Part shown: positions 24,466-33,202 of the stretch, in pieces
Numbering within the stretch: position 1 is the first letter of the stretch
Layout of the letters: each line of letters opens with the position of its first letter
Assembly (NCBI GenBank): GCA_019058515.1
Contig: JAHPYY010000004.1
Span: 1 to 45,199 of the forward strand
DNA length: 45,199 nucleotides
DNA from: Promethearchaeota archaeon
GTDB taxonomy: Archaea > Asgardarchaeota > Lokiarchaeia > Sigynarchaeales > SOKP01
Direction: 5' to 3'
Translations under genes and position numbers: made by a program
Notes under the pieces: generated by a model
Told to the model about the DNA's origin: nothing
The model's input: only the letters and a program-made list of their open reading frames with translations
Database searches by the model: none

Positions 24466-25968
24466 ATGAAAGCGAAATTATTGATGGTTTTAGGGACGAT
24501 GTCATCGGTCGGAAAAAGTTTCTTAACAACGGGATTATGTAGAGTTTTTCATCAAATGGGATTTCGAGTATCGCCTTTTAAAGCTCAAAATATGTCAAAC
24601 AACGCCGCCGTCTGCAAGAATGGGTCCGAAATCGGCAGAGCTCAGTTTACGCAGGCTTTAGCGAGTGGGATAATCCCTTCGTATAGAAATAATCCAATTT
24701 TAATAAAGCCAGAGTCAAATAATCGCTCCCAAGTAATTGTTAATGGAAGGCCCTGGAAAACTCTATCAGCGGGAGAATATTACAAACATAAATCTGAATT
24801 ATGGGGTCACGTAGTGTCTGCGTTAGAGACCTTGAGGAAGAACAACGATATTATCGTCATAGAAGGTGCAGGTAGCCCCGTTGAATTAAACCTTAAAGCG
24901 GGAGATATCGTCAATACCTCTGTAGCTAAATACTTCGATGCTAATGTCCTTTTAGTTGGTGATATCGATAGAGGAGGTATCTTTGCTCAACTTTTAGGAA
25001 CACTTATGTTGCTTGAAGATGATGAAAGAAGACTAATAAAAGGTCTCGTGGTTAATAAATTTCGAGGAGATCTTCGACTGTTCGAGGGAGGCGTCTCAAT
25101 ACTTCAAAAGAAGAGCCACTTGCCAGTTATTGGTGTAATCCCGTATTTCAAACATTTCTTACCCGAGGAAGATTCAGTTTCTATCGAATCTCAAAATTAT
25201 TACCCTCAAAAGGCTAGAGAGGTGGATATCGTGGTTATTCGATTACCAAGAATTTCAAATTTTGACGATTTTGATCTCATAAAGATTGAACCCGATATTA
25301 GTCTAAGATATGTGGATAATCCTCTCGATATTGGAACACCCAATGCAATTATTTTGCCTGGGACAAAAAGTACAATCGACGACTTAATGTGGTTACGAGA
25401 CCAACACCTCGACACGGCCATAACAAAATACGCAAAGAACGGTGGAGTAGTCGTAGGAATATGCGGTGGTTATCAAATTCTTGGTTCTAAATTATACGAT
25501 CCATTTAACATCGAATCAAATATGCAAGAAGCTAATGGGCTTAATTTATTGAATATTGAAACGACATTCGCAAAAATTAAAGACACATACCAAGTCAAGG
25601 CTATGCCATTTCATAACAATCCTTTCTTAGAAAATTCAAATGACATATCATTAGAAGGATACGAGATCCATATGGGAAATACAAGAAGGTGTGATGTCGA
25701 TTCTTTATTAAAAATAGTGGAACGAAATCAACAAGAGGTTGAAATTGTTGACGGTGCAATTAGCAAAAATGGTAAAGTGTGGGGTACCTATATTCATGGA
25801 ATATTCCATAACCATAAGTTTAAAATTAACTGGTTGCGTTCTATTGGCTGGAAACGACCAGAGGACTATAAATCAGGGAATTTATTAGAAGAAACCTTCG
25901 ATCAAGTTGCCAACCAAATTAGGATATCACTCGATATCCCGAAAATACTTGATATCTTAGATCTATGA
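24466..25968 (+). CDS. cbiP: Cobyric acid synthase
   Basis: CbiP amidates four side chains of adenosylcobyrinic acid a,c-diamide using glutamine and ATP. Residues 1 to about 230 are the ATP-binding domain with VLGTMSSVGKSFLTTGLCR and FKAQNMSNNA, plus EGAGSPVELNLKAGDIVN and VGDIDRGGIFAQLLG. The C-terminal glutamine amidotransferase domain has the nucleophile in VGICGGYQILG (about residue 332) and the histidine in GTYIHGIFHN. The length of 500 residues is typical. It is the last gene of the rightward operon, 24 bp after cbiZ. A 72-bp near-copy of part of this gene lies in debris at 8749-8820. Confidence 0.95.
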   Translation: MKAKLLMVLGTMSSVGKSFLTTGLCRVFHQMGFRVSPFKAQNMSNNAAVCKNGSEIGRAQFTQALASGIIPSYRNNPILIKPESNNRSQVIVNGRPWKTLSAGEYYKHKSELWGHVVSALETLRKNNDIIVIEGAGSPVELNLKAGDIVNTSVAKYFDANVLLVGDIDRGGIFAQLLGTLMLLEDDERRLIKGLVVNKFRGDLRLFEGGVSILQKKSHLPVIGVIPYFKHFLPEEDSVSIESQNYYPQKAREVDIVVIRLPRISNFDDFDLIKIEPDISLRYVDNPLDIGTPNAIILPGTKSTIDDLMWLRDQHLDTAITKYAKNGGVVVGICGGYQILGSKLYDPFNIESNMQEANGLNLLNIETTFAKIKDTYQVKAMPFHNNPFLENSNDISLEGYEIHMGNTRRCDVDSLLKIVERNQQEVEIVDGAISKNGKVWGTYIHGIFHNHKFKINWLRSIGWKRPEDYKSGNLLEETFDQVANQIRISLDIPKILDILDL

Positions 25969-25983
25969 TATTTATGTTATATT

Positions 25984-26964
25984 TCAAGAACGCTCTAATT
26001 TGTTAATTATAAGGATTATTTGTTCGTAATCATCGGGGTAAAAATGTTTAAAAATTCTGAACCAATCTAGCCCAATTAAACCCCCAGCGATAAACGATAA
26101 AATGTATCCAGAGAGAACAATGTTCTCGTAATTTAGACGAAAGATTTCTTCGGGTAAAAAGTAAGTCCCGTAGGCTATCATATTAAAAGAAAAACTCGTG
26201 AGAAACATTCCTATAGGATATAGTAAAACTTTAACCTTTTTAAAGAATTTAAGATCTTCTTTAGATATTTGGTTAAATATATTGTTTTCGTGGTAACCTG
26301 TGTCGCCATTATCCGTATCCTTAACCTTTTCTATAAATTTGAATTTCATAACATCTCTCCAATCTCTAAGTATTAGAAAACTTCCGAAAAAAATCAATAA
26401 GAACGCAAACACAACCACTATTGCTAAAACTAATCTTAATTGCCTCCAAAATACCCTATTAGGTACCATAAATGACCTGAAAAGCAGTAATACTAAAGCA
26501 ATAGCGAACAAAACGATTCCAAAGAAACCTTCATGCAAATGTAGCGTTTTGGAGATATTAGCCCCCTTGTATTTATAGGATATTTTTTTAATGTAGTAAA
26601 ATGCAACAAAAACTAATCCCGGAGCAACTACATTAAATGTCATGAAAAGCATGACTTCTATAAAGCCATCAATTGAGTAAATCCACTGTCTAACCTCAAG
26701 AAATTGATTAACATATTCTAAAATCCATAAACTCGTCCCAAAAATAACTATAACTACAAACACATAGAGATAATGCTTCAAATTTATCACAAAAAATAAT
26801 GTGAAGAACATAAGATTGAAGGACAATAAAGCGTACATTCGACTTACAATAATTTCAACCGAATCTGACTCAAAATGAAAGTCGCACCATAGATAGTAAA
26901 AGGTGGTAAAAGAAATTAACACTACTAACCCTAAAATTAACCCTATTTTCGTAATCTTTCTCAT
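25984..26964 (-). CDS. Hypothetical multi-pass membrane protein
   Basis: I do not recognise a family in this 326-residue protein. It has about eight to nine hydrophobic helices spread across its length (for example IGLILGLVVLISFTTFYYLW, LSFNLMFFTLFFVINL, GFFGIVLFAIALVLLLF, LVLAIVVVFAFLLIFFGSFL and IVLSGYILSFIAGGLIGLDW). A charged cytoplasmic loop at about residues 205-235 contains KFKFIEKVKDTDNGDTGYHEN. It is convergent with cbiP, only 15 bp apart, and is divergent from the HEAT-repeat gene. Nothing links it to cobamide metabolism except position. Confidence 0.6.
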   Translation of the reverse strand: MRKITKIGLILGLVVLISFTTFYYLWCDFHFESDSVEIIVSRMYALLSFNLMFFTLFFVINLKHYLYVFVVIVIFGTSLWILEYVNQFLEVRQWIYSIDGFIEVMLFMTFNVVAPGLVFVAFYYIKKISYKYKGANISKTLHLHEGFFGIVLFAIALVLLLFRSFMVPNRVFWRQLRLVLAIVVVFAFLLIFFGSFLILRDWRDVMKFKFIEKVKDTDNGDTGYHENNIFNQISKEDLKFFKKVKVLLYPIGMFLTSFSFNMIAYGTYFLPEEIFRLNYENIVLSGYILSFIAGGLIGLDWFRIFKHFYPDDYEQIILIINKLERS

Positions 26965-27094
26965 TTTAAGTAAACCAATATAATCTATTTGAAATTTTCG
27001 CTACTTCATTAAAAATTAAGTCATGGTCGCTAAATACGTCAATAAAATATAAACAGTACATTATAATTTAGATGTTTGTTAATGCAAATTAAGT

Positions 27095-27553
27095 ATGGAT
27101 CAAAAAAACCTTAACGCTATTTTTAACGAAAACATCAAAAACTTACTTCATGGCGATAAATGGGAAGACAGAGCCAAAGCTGCGCTTAATTTAGGACACA
27201 TGGAGGATGGAAGAGCGGTTAACCTACTTATTAAAGCGTTAAATAAGGAGAAAGAACCCGCAGTAGTGAACAGGATAATCGAAGCTTTAGGGAACATAAA
27301 AAATTCGAAAGCAACGATGCCAATTTTACAATTCCTAAAAGAAGAAAATAACACTGAGTATATAGATAAAACGCGTTTGTTTATCATTATTGAAAGTCTT
27401 ATGAAAATTGGAGATAAAAGAGCCTTGTCTGATTTAGGTATTCTATTAGATTCATGTGAAGAGGATATTCGAACAAGAACCGAAGAAGCTTTCAATTGCA
27501 TTGATCCTAACTGGAGAGATAACCTAGAGAAACAAACCATTGATCCAGCATGA
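27095..27553 (+). CDS. HEAT-repeat (PBS-lyase-like) protein
   Basis: The 152-residue soluble protein consists of about three HEAT-like helical pairs. The clearest is KWEDRAKAALNLGHMEDGRAVNLLIKALNKE (residues about 24-54), followed by PAVVNRIIEALGNIKNSKATMPILQFLKEE and a weaker repeat near GDKRALSDLGILLDS. Such repeats mediate protein binding. A TATA-like AAAATATAAA lies about 45 bp upstream of ATG 27095. It is followed 65 bp later by the glutaredoxin/FTR pair and might be cotranscribed with it. The partner is unknown. Confidence 0.8.
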   Translation: MDQKNLNAIFNENIKNLLHGDKWEDRAKAALNLGHMEDGRAVNLLIKALNKEKEPAVVNRIIEALGNIKNSKATMPILQFLKEENNTEYIDKTRLFIIIESLMKIGDKRALSDLGILLDSCEEDIRTRTEEAFNCIDPNWRDNLEKQTIDPA

Positions 27554-27618
27554 ATATACAATTTTAATAAATATTTAAAATAAAGAAATATAATTTCAAA
27601 CAAAAGAGATGATTTCTA

Positions 27619-27936
27619 ATGGCGGACTTTCCTGATTTTATAAGCGAACTCGCACAAGATGTAGTGGGGAAAAAGGATAAGCATGCGGTGACTGTATTTA
27701 CTCTTTCAACATGCCAATGGTGTAAAAAATGCAAAAGATATCTTAATGACAAGGAAATTAAGTATCGATACATTGATGTGGATAAAATCAACCCCGAACA
27801 AAAATCTAAAATACTGGAGTTCCTGAGAGAAAATTATCAAAGTAGAATTTCGTATCCGTTTCTGGTGTGCGATGATAAATTCGTAGTCGGATATAATCCT
27901 AGTCAATACGACGAATTTATGAAGGAGGAGAATTAA
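27619..27936 (+). CDS. Glutaredoxin-like thiol-disulfide protein
   Basis: The 105-residue protein has a thioredoxin fold of the glutaredoxin/NrdH kind. The redox motif is CQWC, at about residues 32-35 (FTLSTCQWCKKCKRYL), with a further cysteine three residues on. The cis-proline region is RISYPFLVCDDKFVVGYNP. The next gene, three bases downstream, encodes an FTR-type catalytic subunit, so this protein is probably the disulfide substrate or partner reduced by ferredoxin through that enzyme. Confidence 0.88.
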   Translation: MADFPDFISELAQDVVGKKDKHAVTVFTLSTCQWCKKCKRYLNDKEIKYRYIDVDKINPEQKSKILEFLRENYQSRISYPFLVCDDKFVVGYNPSQYDEFMKEEN

Positions 27937-27939
27937 ACA

Positions 27940-28287
27940 ATGGATATGAGTACAGAAGAGGGAATGAAAGAATATTTGGATAATGTATGTAAGAAAAATA
28001 ATTGGATATTAAACAAAGACAAAGTTACTCTAGATGATTTGATAGAAGGATTAGTTGAAAATAAGAAAACTTACGGGTATCAAAGTTGTCCTTGTCGCTT
28101 AGCTTCTGGCGAGAGAGAATTAGATCGCGATATCATATGCCCCTGTGACTATGCACAAGACGACGATGTTGCAAAGTATGGTACTTGTTACTGCAATTTG
28201 TTCATGAGAGCGGATTTCTACGATACCATTAACGAAATTTTTGTAATGGTACCTGAAAATCGTCCTGAGTGGAAAAACGGTTTTTAA
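27940..28287 (+). CDS. Ferredoxin-thioredoxin reductase catalytic-subunit-like protein
   Basis: The 115-residue protein has the FTR catalytic-chain cysteine pattern: CPC, then 14 residues, CPC, then 13 residues, CYC. These cysteines normally hold a 4Fe-4S cluster next to an active-site disulfide and pass electrons from ferredoxin to thioredoxin-like proteins. Plant enzymes have 16- and 8-residue spacings and a CHC motif, so this is a divergent archaeal form, and no variable subunit gene is adjacent. It starts three bases after the glutaredoxin-like gene, forming a two-gene redox operon that ends in a T-rich terminator. Confidence 0.9.
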   Translation: MDMSTEEGMKEYLDNVCKKNNWILNKDKVTLDDLIEGLVENKKTYGYQSCPCRLASGERELDRDIICPCDYAQDDDVAKYGTCYCNLFMRADFYDTINEIFVMVPENRPEWKNGF

Positions 28288-28288
28288 A

Positions 28289-28298
28289 TTTTTTTTTT
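28289..28298 (+). terminator. T-run terminator after the glutaredoxin/FTR operon
   Basis: An uninterrupted run of ten T bases follows the FTR stop codon (28285-28287) at once, preceded by TTTTTAAA. Archaeal RNA polymerase terminates at such T-runs without a strong hairpin. Confidence 0.55.
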
Positions 28299-28420
28299 AT
28301 TCTCCTTATAACCGATCTAGAATTAAGCGATACGAAGAATAGACTATATCTCTGGAGTTTTTCGATTTTTGCATTAAGTATTAAAACCACAAATAAAGCA
28401 AAAAAGAACATAACTTAGAA

Positions 28421-28867
28421 CTACACATGCGTTATTGCCTTTTCAGCAGTAACCAACGCCACAAGTACTTGCGAATTTTCGGGTTCTTCAATAAACTTTA
28501 ACATCCACCCGTAGTTCAGCCATATAATTATAGGAGCGATGAGAATATATCCGATTATTGCGTTCCACCACAAAAAGAATGGAATGCTAAATAACGCGGG
28601 TATAGCTAGAATTACTACTACTTTCCAGTACCTGAGAATCCCAGATTCTGTGTAGATGTTGTAGTACAAGTCACCATCGTCGTTTACCGCGTGAAAGGTA
28701 ATTTTGGTAAGGTGAAGAGAGGTAAATGTAATAGCCTCTTCGTTTGGATGGTAGGGTAACCGTCTCTTTCTAACTTTCGCGCCTTTCATACCCTCTAAAA
28801 ACGCGCTGTAAAACTCTTCGAGTTTGTCGCCTTTTCCCTTTATTTCAATGTAGTCTTTTTTTCCCAT
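28421..28867 (-). CDS. Hypothetical protein with paired transmembrane helices
   Basis: The family of this 148-residue protein is unknown to me. An N-terminal soluble segment of about 75 residues (KGDKLEEFYSAFLEGMKGAKVRKRRL, with beta-like stretches ITFTSLHLTKITFHAVN) precedes two close transmembrane helices (VVVILAIPALFSIPFFLWW and IIGYILIAPIIIWLNYGWML). A short tail follows. It could be a small membrane-bound accessory protein. The candidate structured RNA at 29064-29228 lies about 200 bp upstream of its start on the same strand, so that RNA could be part of its leader. Confidence 0.6.
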   Translation of the reverse strand: MGKKDYIEIKGKGDKLEEFYSAFLEGMKGAKVRKRRLPYHPNEEAITFTSLHLTKITFHAVNDDGDLYYNIYTESGILRYWKVVVILAIPALFSIPFFLWWNAIIGYILIAPIIIWLNYGWMLKFIEEPENSQVLVALVTAEKAITHV

Positions 28868-29063
28868 CCCTTTTCAATTTAAAAACACATGCACTGCATT
28901 CCGTGTTTAGACCAGAATAAGATCTAATTGGGATAAGACGAATTCTCTTTTTTTTTGTTGCTCACTTTACAGATTAATACGCTATTATCAAGAAAATCAG
29001 CTTTAGAAATAGCACGATTATTTATTAGTCGATTTTCTAAACGGATGCAGTTATCGATAAAAC

Positions 29064-29228
29064 TCGAGTCGAGAGATAGGGAAAAGCCCTAAAGACTCGA
29101 CGCTCGGCTTGACCAAAGAGAGGTCAAAAAAATGTAAAGAAAAAGTAAGAGTGAAACCCGTAACGAGGGTTTCACTAACCAAAAGACAAAAATCCAGGGT
29201 AGCTGGGTCGTTAGTCTTTAGGGGCTTC
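29064..29228. ncRNA. Candidate structured RNA or structured leader, strand undecided
   Basis: This stretch is more GC-rich than its surroundings and folds strongly. A closing stem pairs 29084-29096 with 29214-29227 (13 bp, one bulge). Inside are hairpins 29109-29127 (TTGACC/GGTCAA), 29150-29176 (10-bp perfect stem AGTGAAACCC/GGGTTTCACT) and 29192-29208. The 5' arm of the closing stem can instead form a local hairpin, 29065-29070 with 29094-29099 enclosing TAGGG/CCCTA, so two mutually exclusive folds exist. A TATA-like TTTAAATA near 29250 on the minus strand suits transcription leftward; a G-T pair in the third hairpin suits the plus strand. I do not recognise a known RNA family. Confidence 0.5.
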
Positions 29229-29307
29229 GAAATAATATAAAGATGCGATGGTATTTAAAGATTTCTCCCGAGCTTGAAAATCGGATAAACATGATGTTGA
29301 TATTATA

Positions 29308-29484
29308 GCTCTGTACATTGTACAAATGCTATTGGGAGAAAATCTTGTATCGAGAAACCTTCTCTCTCAGCCAACAGGAAGGCATCGAGGAGGATATGGC
29401 AGACAATTACGAAAGGTTCGCCGACCTATACTTGCGCTAGAAAAAGTACCAGAAAGCCGTCGCTTTCTACAAATTTATGAAATA
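29308..29484 (+). pseudogene. TPR-like fragment interrupted by a TAG
   Basis: The frame reads a tetratricopeptide-like unit, ADNYERFADLYLR then a TAG (29437-29439) then KKYQKAVAFYKF, and ends at TAA 29482-29484. The hydrophobic spacing is that of one TPR helix pair. Only about 58 codons are open, no proper start is visible, and the region is flanked by non-coding DNA, so it looks like a leftover of a longer TPR gene. Confidence 0.45.
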
Positions 29485-29734
29485 ATTTAAAATAGAAAAA
29501 AGAGGAGATCAACTAATTTACTAAAATATCGCAACAAGATAAAACAATTATGCTTTTCGTCTATAGCAATTGGATAAATTAGGAAGAGTGATTAGATAAT
29601 TAATATCCTTTACGGATCTTGCTTTTTCTGAAGGGAAATATGCATGTAGAAAAATTTTTAAGGGAAAGAGTATTTTTTTTTTTTACGCTTTTGTTAAAAA
29701 GTGTATTTTTTTGGAAAAAAAATAGGCGACCAAT

Positions 29735-32347
29735 GTGATGAAAAAAAGAGTAAAATCATATACTTTAATTATTTTTTTGGCAATTTTCTTGAATCCAGTT
29801 TTAATACCAATACCTTCGTCCGTAATAGTTGATTCCGATTCTCCAATAAAAATTGCAACCGAAGATTACCCTGTATTAATATACGGAACTGGATGGGGTC
29901 CTGGTTCACTTGATCCCCATTACGCTTACGATTTACCCTCGATCGATGTAATCGATCAAGTCGTTGAATCGCTATTTGCAAGCAATTTATCAGATCCGAG
30001 TCTTACTATTGTCCCAAGATTAGCATCCGCAATGGGTGCTTGGTCTGATGATTCTTTAAATTATACAGTTGAATTAAGGAATGATGTTATCTTTCATGAT
30101 GGCACAACTTTTAATGCTACAACAGTTCAATGGAATTTTAATAGATTGGCATATTTCTTAAATGTAACTGGTACCTTACCCGAAGATATTCCTATAACAC
30201 AATTAGATCCCTTATTTAGATGGTCCGATGGAACTTTAATCGTTAATAGAACTGAGGTTATTGATACTTACACCATTAAATTCGTGTTAAACAAACCCTA
30301 CGCAGCATTGGAGGCGCTCTTGAGTTGTTGGGCTACTGGGATATTATCTCCTACCTCTACTCCTGTTGATAACTACATTGACACTCTCACGGGAGACTTA
30401 GTTGGAACTGGTCCTTTTGTATACGATTATTACGTGGAGAATAAGGAAGTAAGATTTCATGCTTTTGAAGACTATCGGGATGGGGCTGCTGAAATTAAGG
30501 GTTTAATATTTTCCGTAATTTGGGAGGAAGAGGAAAGGAATCAAGCGCTCCTTTCGGGAGATATTGATTGTCTAAGAAACCCTTTACCCTCAATGTTGGA
30601 TACCTTCGAAGCTGATCCTAACCTTACTGTGGCAAAAGGACAAAACACAGTTATTTCTTATGTTGGGATGAATAACAAACAGATAAATAAGACCATAAGA
30701 CGAGCAATCTCTCACGCAATAAACTATTCTTATATTATCGACGAGATTTTAGAAGGTCACGCAGTAAGACTGAAATCTCCCCTTCCGGAGGGCATTTTAT
30801 ACGCCAATTGGTCTTTTGACGCCGCTATCTATAATCCTACTAAAGCAAGAGAGTACATGGTTAGCATGGGCTATGGAGATTTAAGTTGGACCGATTACGA
30901 GTGGCAAACCGCAAACTTCCTTACCTTCAACTACACATATAATATAGGAAACGAAGTGCGAGAAGAAATATTCTATCTGTTGCAAAACAACCTTAGCAAA
31001 ATTGGCATCCAAGTAACAAAGGCAGGCATGAGCTGGAGCGAATTTATTGATAGAGGATACGAAAGAGAAGGATTTACCAGAGATATGCTCCAACTTTACT
31101 TTATCGGCTGGATTCCTGATTTTAATGACCCAAATGATTACCTCCTTCCTTTATTCACCAATACATCTGCTCCGGTTTATAGATTTTATTCATCTAATTT
31201 TGCTCAATATGATGGATATAAAGCAGCGATTGAAGCCGGTAGAGATCCGCATGATGTATGGGATAATGTTCAGCTATTGATGGAACAAGGAATGAATGAA
31301 ACAGATTCTACTCGAAGAGAATTAATCTATTGGAGAATTCAAGAACTCTTAGTTGAACAGGACTTACCATGGGCTTGGTGTTATTCCCATATAAATTACG
31401 ATGCCTATCTCCATTATATTACTGGCTATCAATCGAATCCAATGGATAAAGTGTGGTTTTATGGGGTTTCACGAAAAACGCCTTCGGATTCGATTGATAA
31501 GGTAATCACCGTTTTAGAGGAACTTGAGGTACCACCTGAAGCGGAAAACGAAATTGAGCGGGCAATAAAGGATTTTGAAAAAGCAATAGAAAAGTTTGAA
31601 AGCGGAAAATTTGAAGACGCACTTGACAAACTTCAAGACGCAGTCGAGGACTTAATGGACGCTCAGGACGACGGTGCACATGTTCAAGATGTAATAGACG
31701 AAATTATTAATTTAGTTCGAGAGATAGTCGATCAATCTTTATCTGATGCCATTGTCATGGTCGGTGAAGATAATAAACACGTCGTTAAAGCACGGGATAA
31801 TTATGACACAGCAGGGGAGAAGTTAGAAGAGGGAAAATACGATAAAGCGATTAATAAGTTTGAAAAAGCGTATAGAGATACAATGAAAGCGCGATGCGAT
31901 TGGGTACCTAAATCGTATGTTGTTAACCTTGAAGATCGATTGGCTGAAATCCAAGAATTGAAATTGGGGGATATTTCTTCAGATACATTAAAAAGTCTGA
32001 ATAAAGCAGAGGGAAAGCTTGAAGATGCTATCGAGAAAGCAAATGAAGGAAAACTTGAAAAATCCTTCGATAAACTCGAGGATGCAATTAAGCATCTTGA
32101 AAACGCTGCTGAATACGGCGTGGATACTTCGGATGTAATTGAATCTATCGTGGAAAATATACGAGATGTAGTGCATATAAAGATCTCAGACGCAGAATTG
32201 GCGTTAATTGGTGGAATTAATAAAGATATTGAGAACGCTTGGGATTATTACGACGAAGCACTAGAAGCTTGGTACGAAGGGAATTATAAAAGAGCTATTA
32301 GAAAATTTCAGAAAGCTATTGGAAAAGTAGAAGATGCTCTACTATAA
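29735..32347 (+). CDS. Oligopeptide-type ABC solute-binding protein with C-terminal helical repeats
   Basis: The 870-residue secreted protein begins with a signal peptide or anchor (about residues 6-30, YTLIIFLAIFLNPVLIPIP) without a lipobox. Residues about 45-590 are a class II binding protein of the peptide/nickel type (SBP_bac_5), with GPGSLDPHYAYD, NYTVELRNDVIFHDGTTFNATTVQWNF and FYGVSRK-like elements. From about residue 595 on come repeated helical units of the pattern FEKAIEKFESGKFEDALDK, AGEKLEEGKYDKAINKFEKAY and KLEDAIEKANEGKLEKSFDK, resembling TPR-like cell-surface repeats. No C-terminal membrane anchor is seen, and no permease or ATPase genes are adjacent. It may act as an orphan receptor or work with a transporter encoded elsewhere. 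Confidence 0.88.
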   Translation: MMKKRVKSYTLIIFLAIFLNPVLIPIPSSVIVDSDSPIKIATEDYPVLIYGTGWGPGSLDPHYAYDLPSIDVIDQVVESLFASNLSDPSLTIVPRLASAMGAWSDDSLNYTVELRNDVIFHDGTTFNATTVQWNFNRLAYFLNVTGTLPEDIPITQLDPLFRWSDGTLIVNRTEVIDTYTIKFVLNKPYAALEALLSCWATGILSPTSTPVDNYIDTLTGDLVGTGPFVYDYYVENKEVRFHAFEDYRDGAAEIKGLIFSVIWEEEERNQALLSGDIDCLRNPLPSMLDTFEADPNLTVAKGQNTVISYVGMNNKQINKTIRRAISHAINYSYIIDEILEGHAVRLKSPLPEGILYANWSFDAAIYNPTKAREYMVSMGYGDLSWTDYEWQTANFLTFNYTYNIGNEVREEIFYLLQNNLSKIGIQVTKAGMSWSEFIDRGYEREGFTRDMLQLYFIGWIPDFNDPNDYLLPLFTNTSAPVYRFYSSNFAQYDGYKAAIEAGRDPHDVWDNVQLLMEQGMNETDSTRRELIYWRIQELLVEQDLPWAWCYSHINYDAYLHYITGYQSNPMDKVWFYGVSRKTPSDSIDKVITVLEELEVPPEAENEIERAIKDFEKAIEKFESGKFEDALDKLQDAVEDLMDAQDDGAHVQDVIDEIINLVREIVDQSLSDAIVMVGEDNKHVVKARDNYDTAGEKLEEGKYDKAINKFEKAYRDTMKARCDWVPKSYVVNLEDRLAEIQELKLGDISSDTLKSLNKAEGKLEDAIEKANEGKLEKSFDKLEDAIKHLENAAEYGVDTSDVIESIVENIRDVVHIKISDAELALIGGINKDIENAWDYYDEALEAWYEGNYKRAIRKFQKAIGKVEDALL

Positions 32348-32370
32348 ACCGTAAATCATAATTTAATATT

Positions 32371-32382
32371 CATTTTTTTTTT
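32371..32382 (+). terminator. T-run after the solute-binding protein gene
   Basis: A run of T bases about 25 bp after the stop codon at 32345-32347 is the likely transcription end. No gene follows on this strand. Confidence 0.45.
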
Positions 32383-32415
32383 TCTCATGTAAAAAAAAAT
32401 TTATTAAATATAGAT

Positions 32416-32511
32416 ACATGTTATCTATTAGAACAAATCGTGGACGCGTACACATATGTGAAAACGGGTAGAAAGAAAGGGAATGTAGCCATTCAGGTTA
32501 TAACAGACTAA
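32416..32511 (+). pseudogene. C-terminal remnant of a zinc-type alcohol dehydrogenase / quinone reductase
   Basis: The frame reads LLEQIVDAYTYVKTGRKKGN followed by VAIQVITD and a TAA at 32509-32511. This is the typical C-terminal end of medium-chain zinc alcohol dehydrogenases and quinone oxidoreductases (pattern AYxYVETGxKxGNVVI). Nothing upstream of about 32416 continues the protein, so it is a decayed tail. Confidence 0.7.
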
Positions 32512-32899
32512 TACGATTAGGTTCTTTTTTACTAAACACAATATTAAACGGCACTTGATTTAATCTGAGGGAAAAATTCTCGGAAATCGGCGATTGCGTA
32601 AAGCGTATTATTGGATGTACATTTGACCAAAGACCGCAACATTATTTAAATGTAATCAAGATATTAATATCACATTCTCAGTTTTATTCCTTCATTATAT
32701 CTCTTAGATTCTTTAACAATTTCATCGATTACTAGTCGTAATGAAGGAGGTATATGTATCTCGCGAGATCAAAGCGTTCTAACATTAGATAATGTTTCGA
32801 ATTGATCTAGTTTTATCATTATGTTGTTAAGACCAATAAATTCCTAATATTAAAGTTTACGTGAATTAGCTCAAAATTCGACTTACTAATTCTCTAAAC
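32512..32899. other. Intergenic stretch without a convincing gene
   Basis: No complete gene is visible. A short open stretch on the minus strand near 32690-32770 reads IHIPPSLRLVIDEIVKESKR and may be part of decayed coding DNA. A 13-codon open frame occurs on the plus strand near 32740. Neither is supported. Confidence 0.3.
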
Positions 32900-33190
32900 T
32901 CAGCTACCTTTAATTTTAATTTTATATTCGTTAAGAGAAGATTGTTTTCCATTGTCTCGAAATTCTTTAATTAGTATAAAAGCAACTTGAATTTGTTCAT
33001 TATCTAATAAATCTTTAAAAGAAATATCTTTAATCTTGTTTCTAGAAAATCTGAGAACACTCAATGCAACATCATTAACATCAAGAAAGTTTCCTCTTAT
33101 ATCACGACCATAAATAAGATCTAAGGAATATTCAACCAGATCGGATAATTTGTTTCTTACATCCTTCCACCTATCGTCAACATGGCACAA
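32900..33190 (-). pseudogene. Truncated PAS-domain protein
   Basis: The 96-residue frame is most of one PAS domain (residues about 14-94): VEYSLDLIYGRDIRGNFLDVN, the helix NDVALSVLRFSRNKIKDISF and the strand end EYKIKIKGS. In a kinase the last strands and an output domain would follow, but a stop comes at 32900. It starts at TTG 33190, 12 bp after a histidine-kinase ATPase fragment. It is probably the front piece of a second sensor kinase cut short. Confidence 0.65.
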
Positions 33191-33202
33191 ATAGATATCC
33201 CT

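Noticed and set aside
29064..29228. RNase P RNA or SRP RNA
   Set aside because: A segment like GTAAGAGTGAAA recalls RNase P, but the universally conserved P4 sequences are not visible and the element is too short; SRP helix 8 motifs are also absent.
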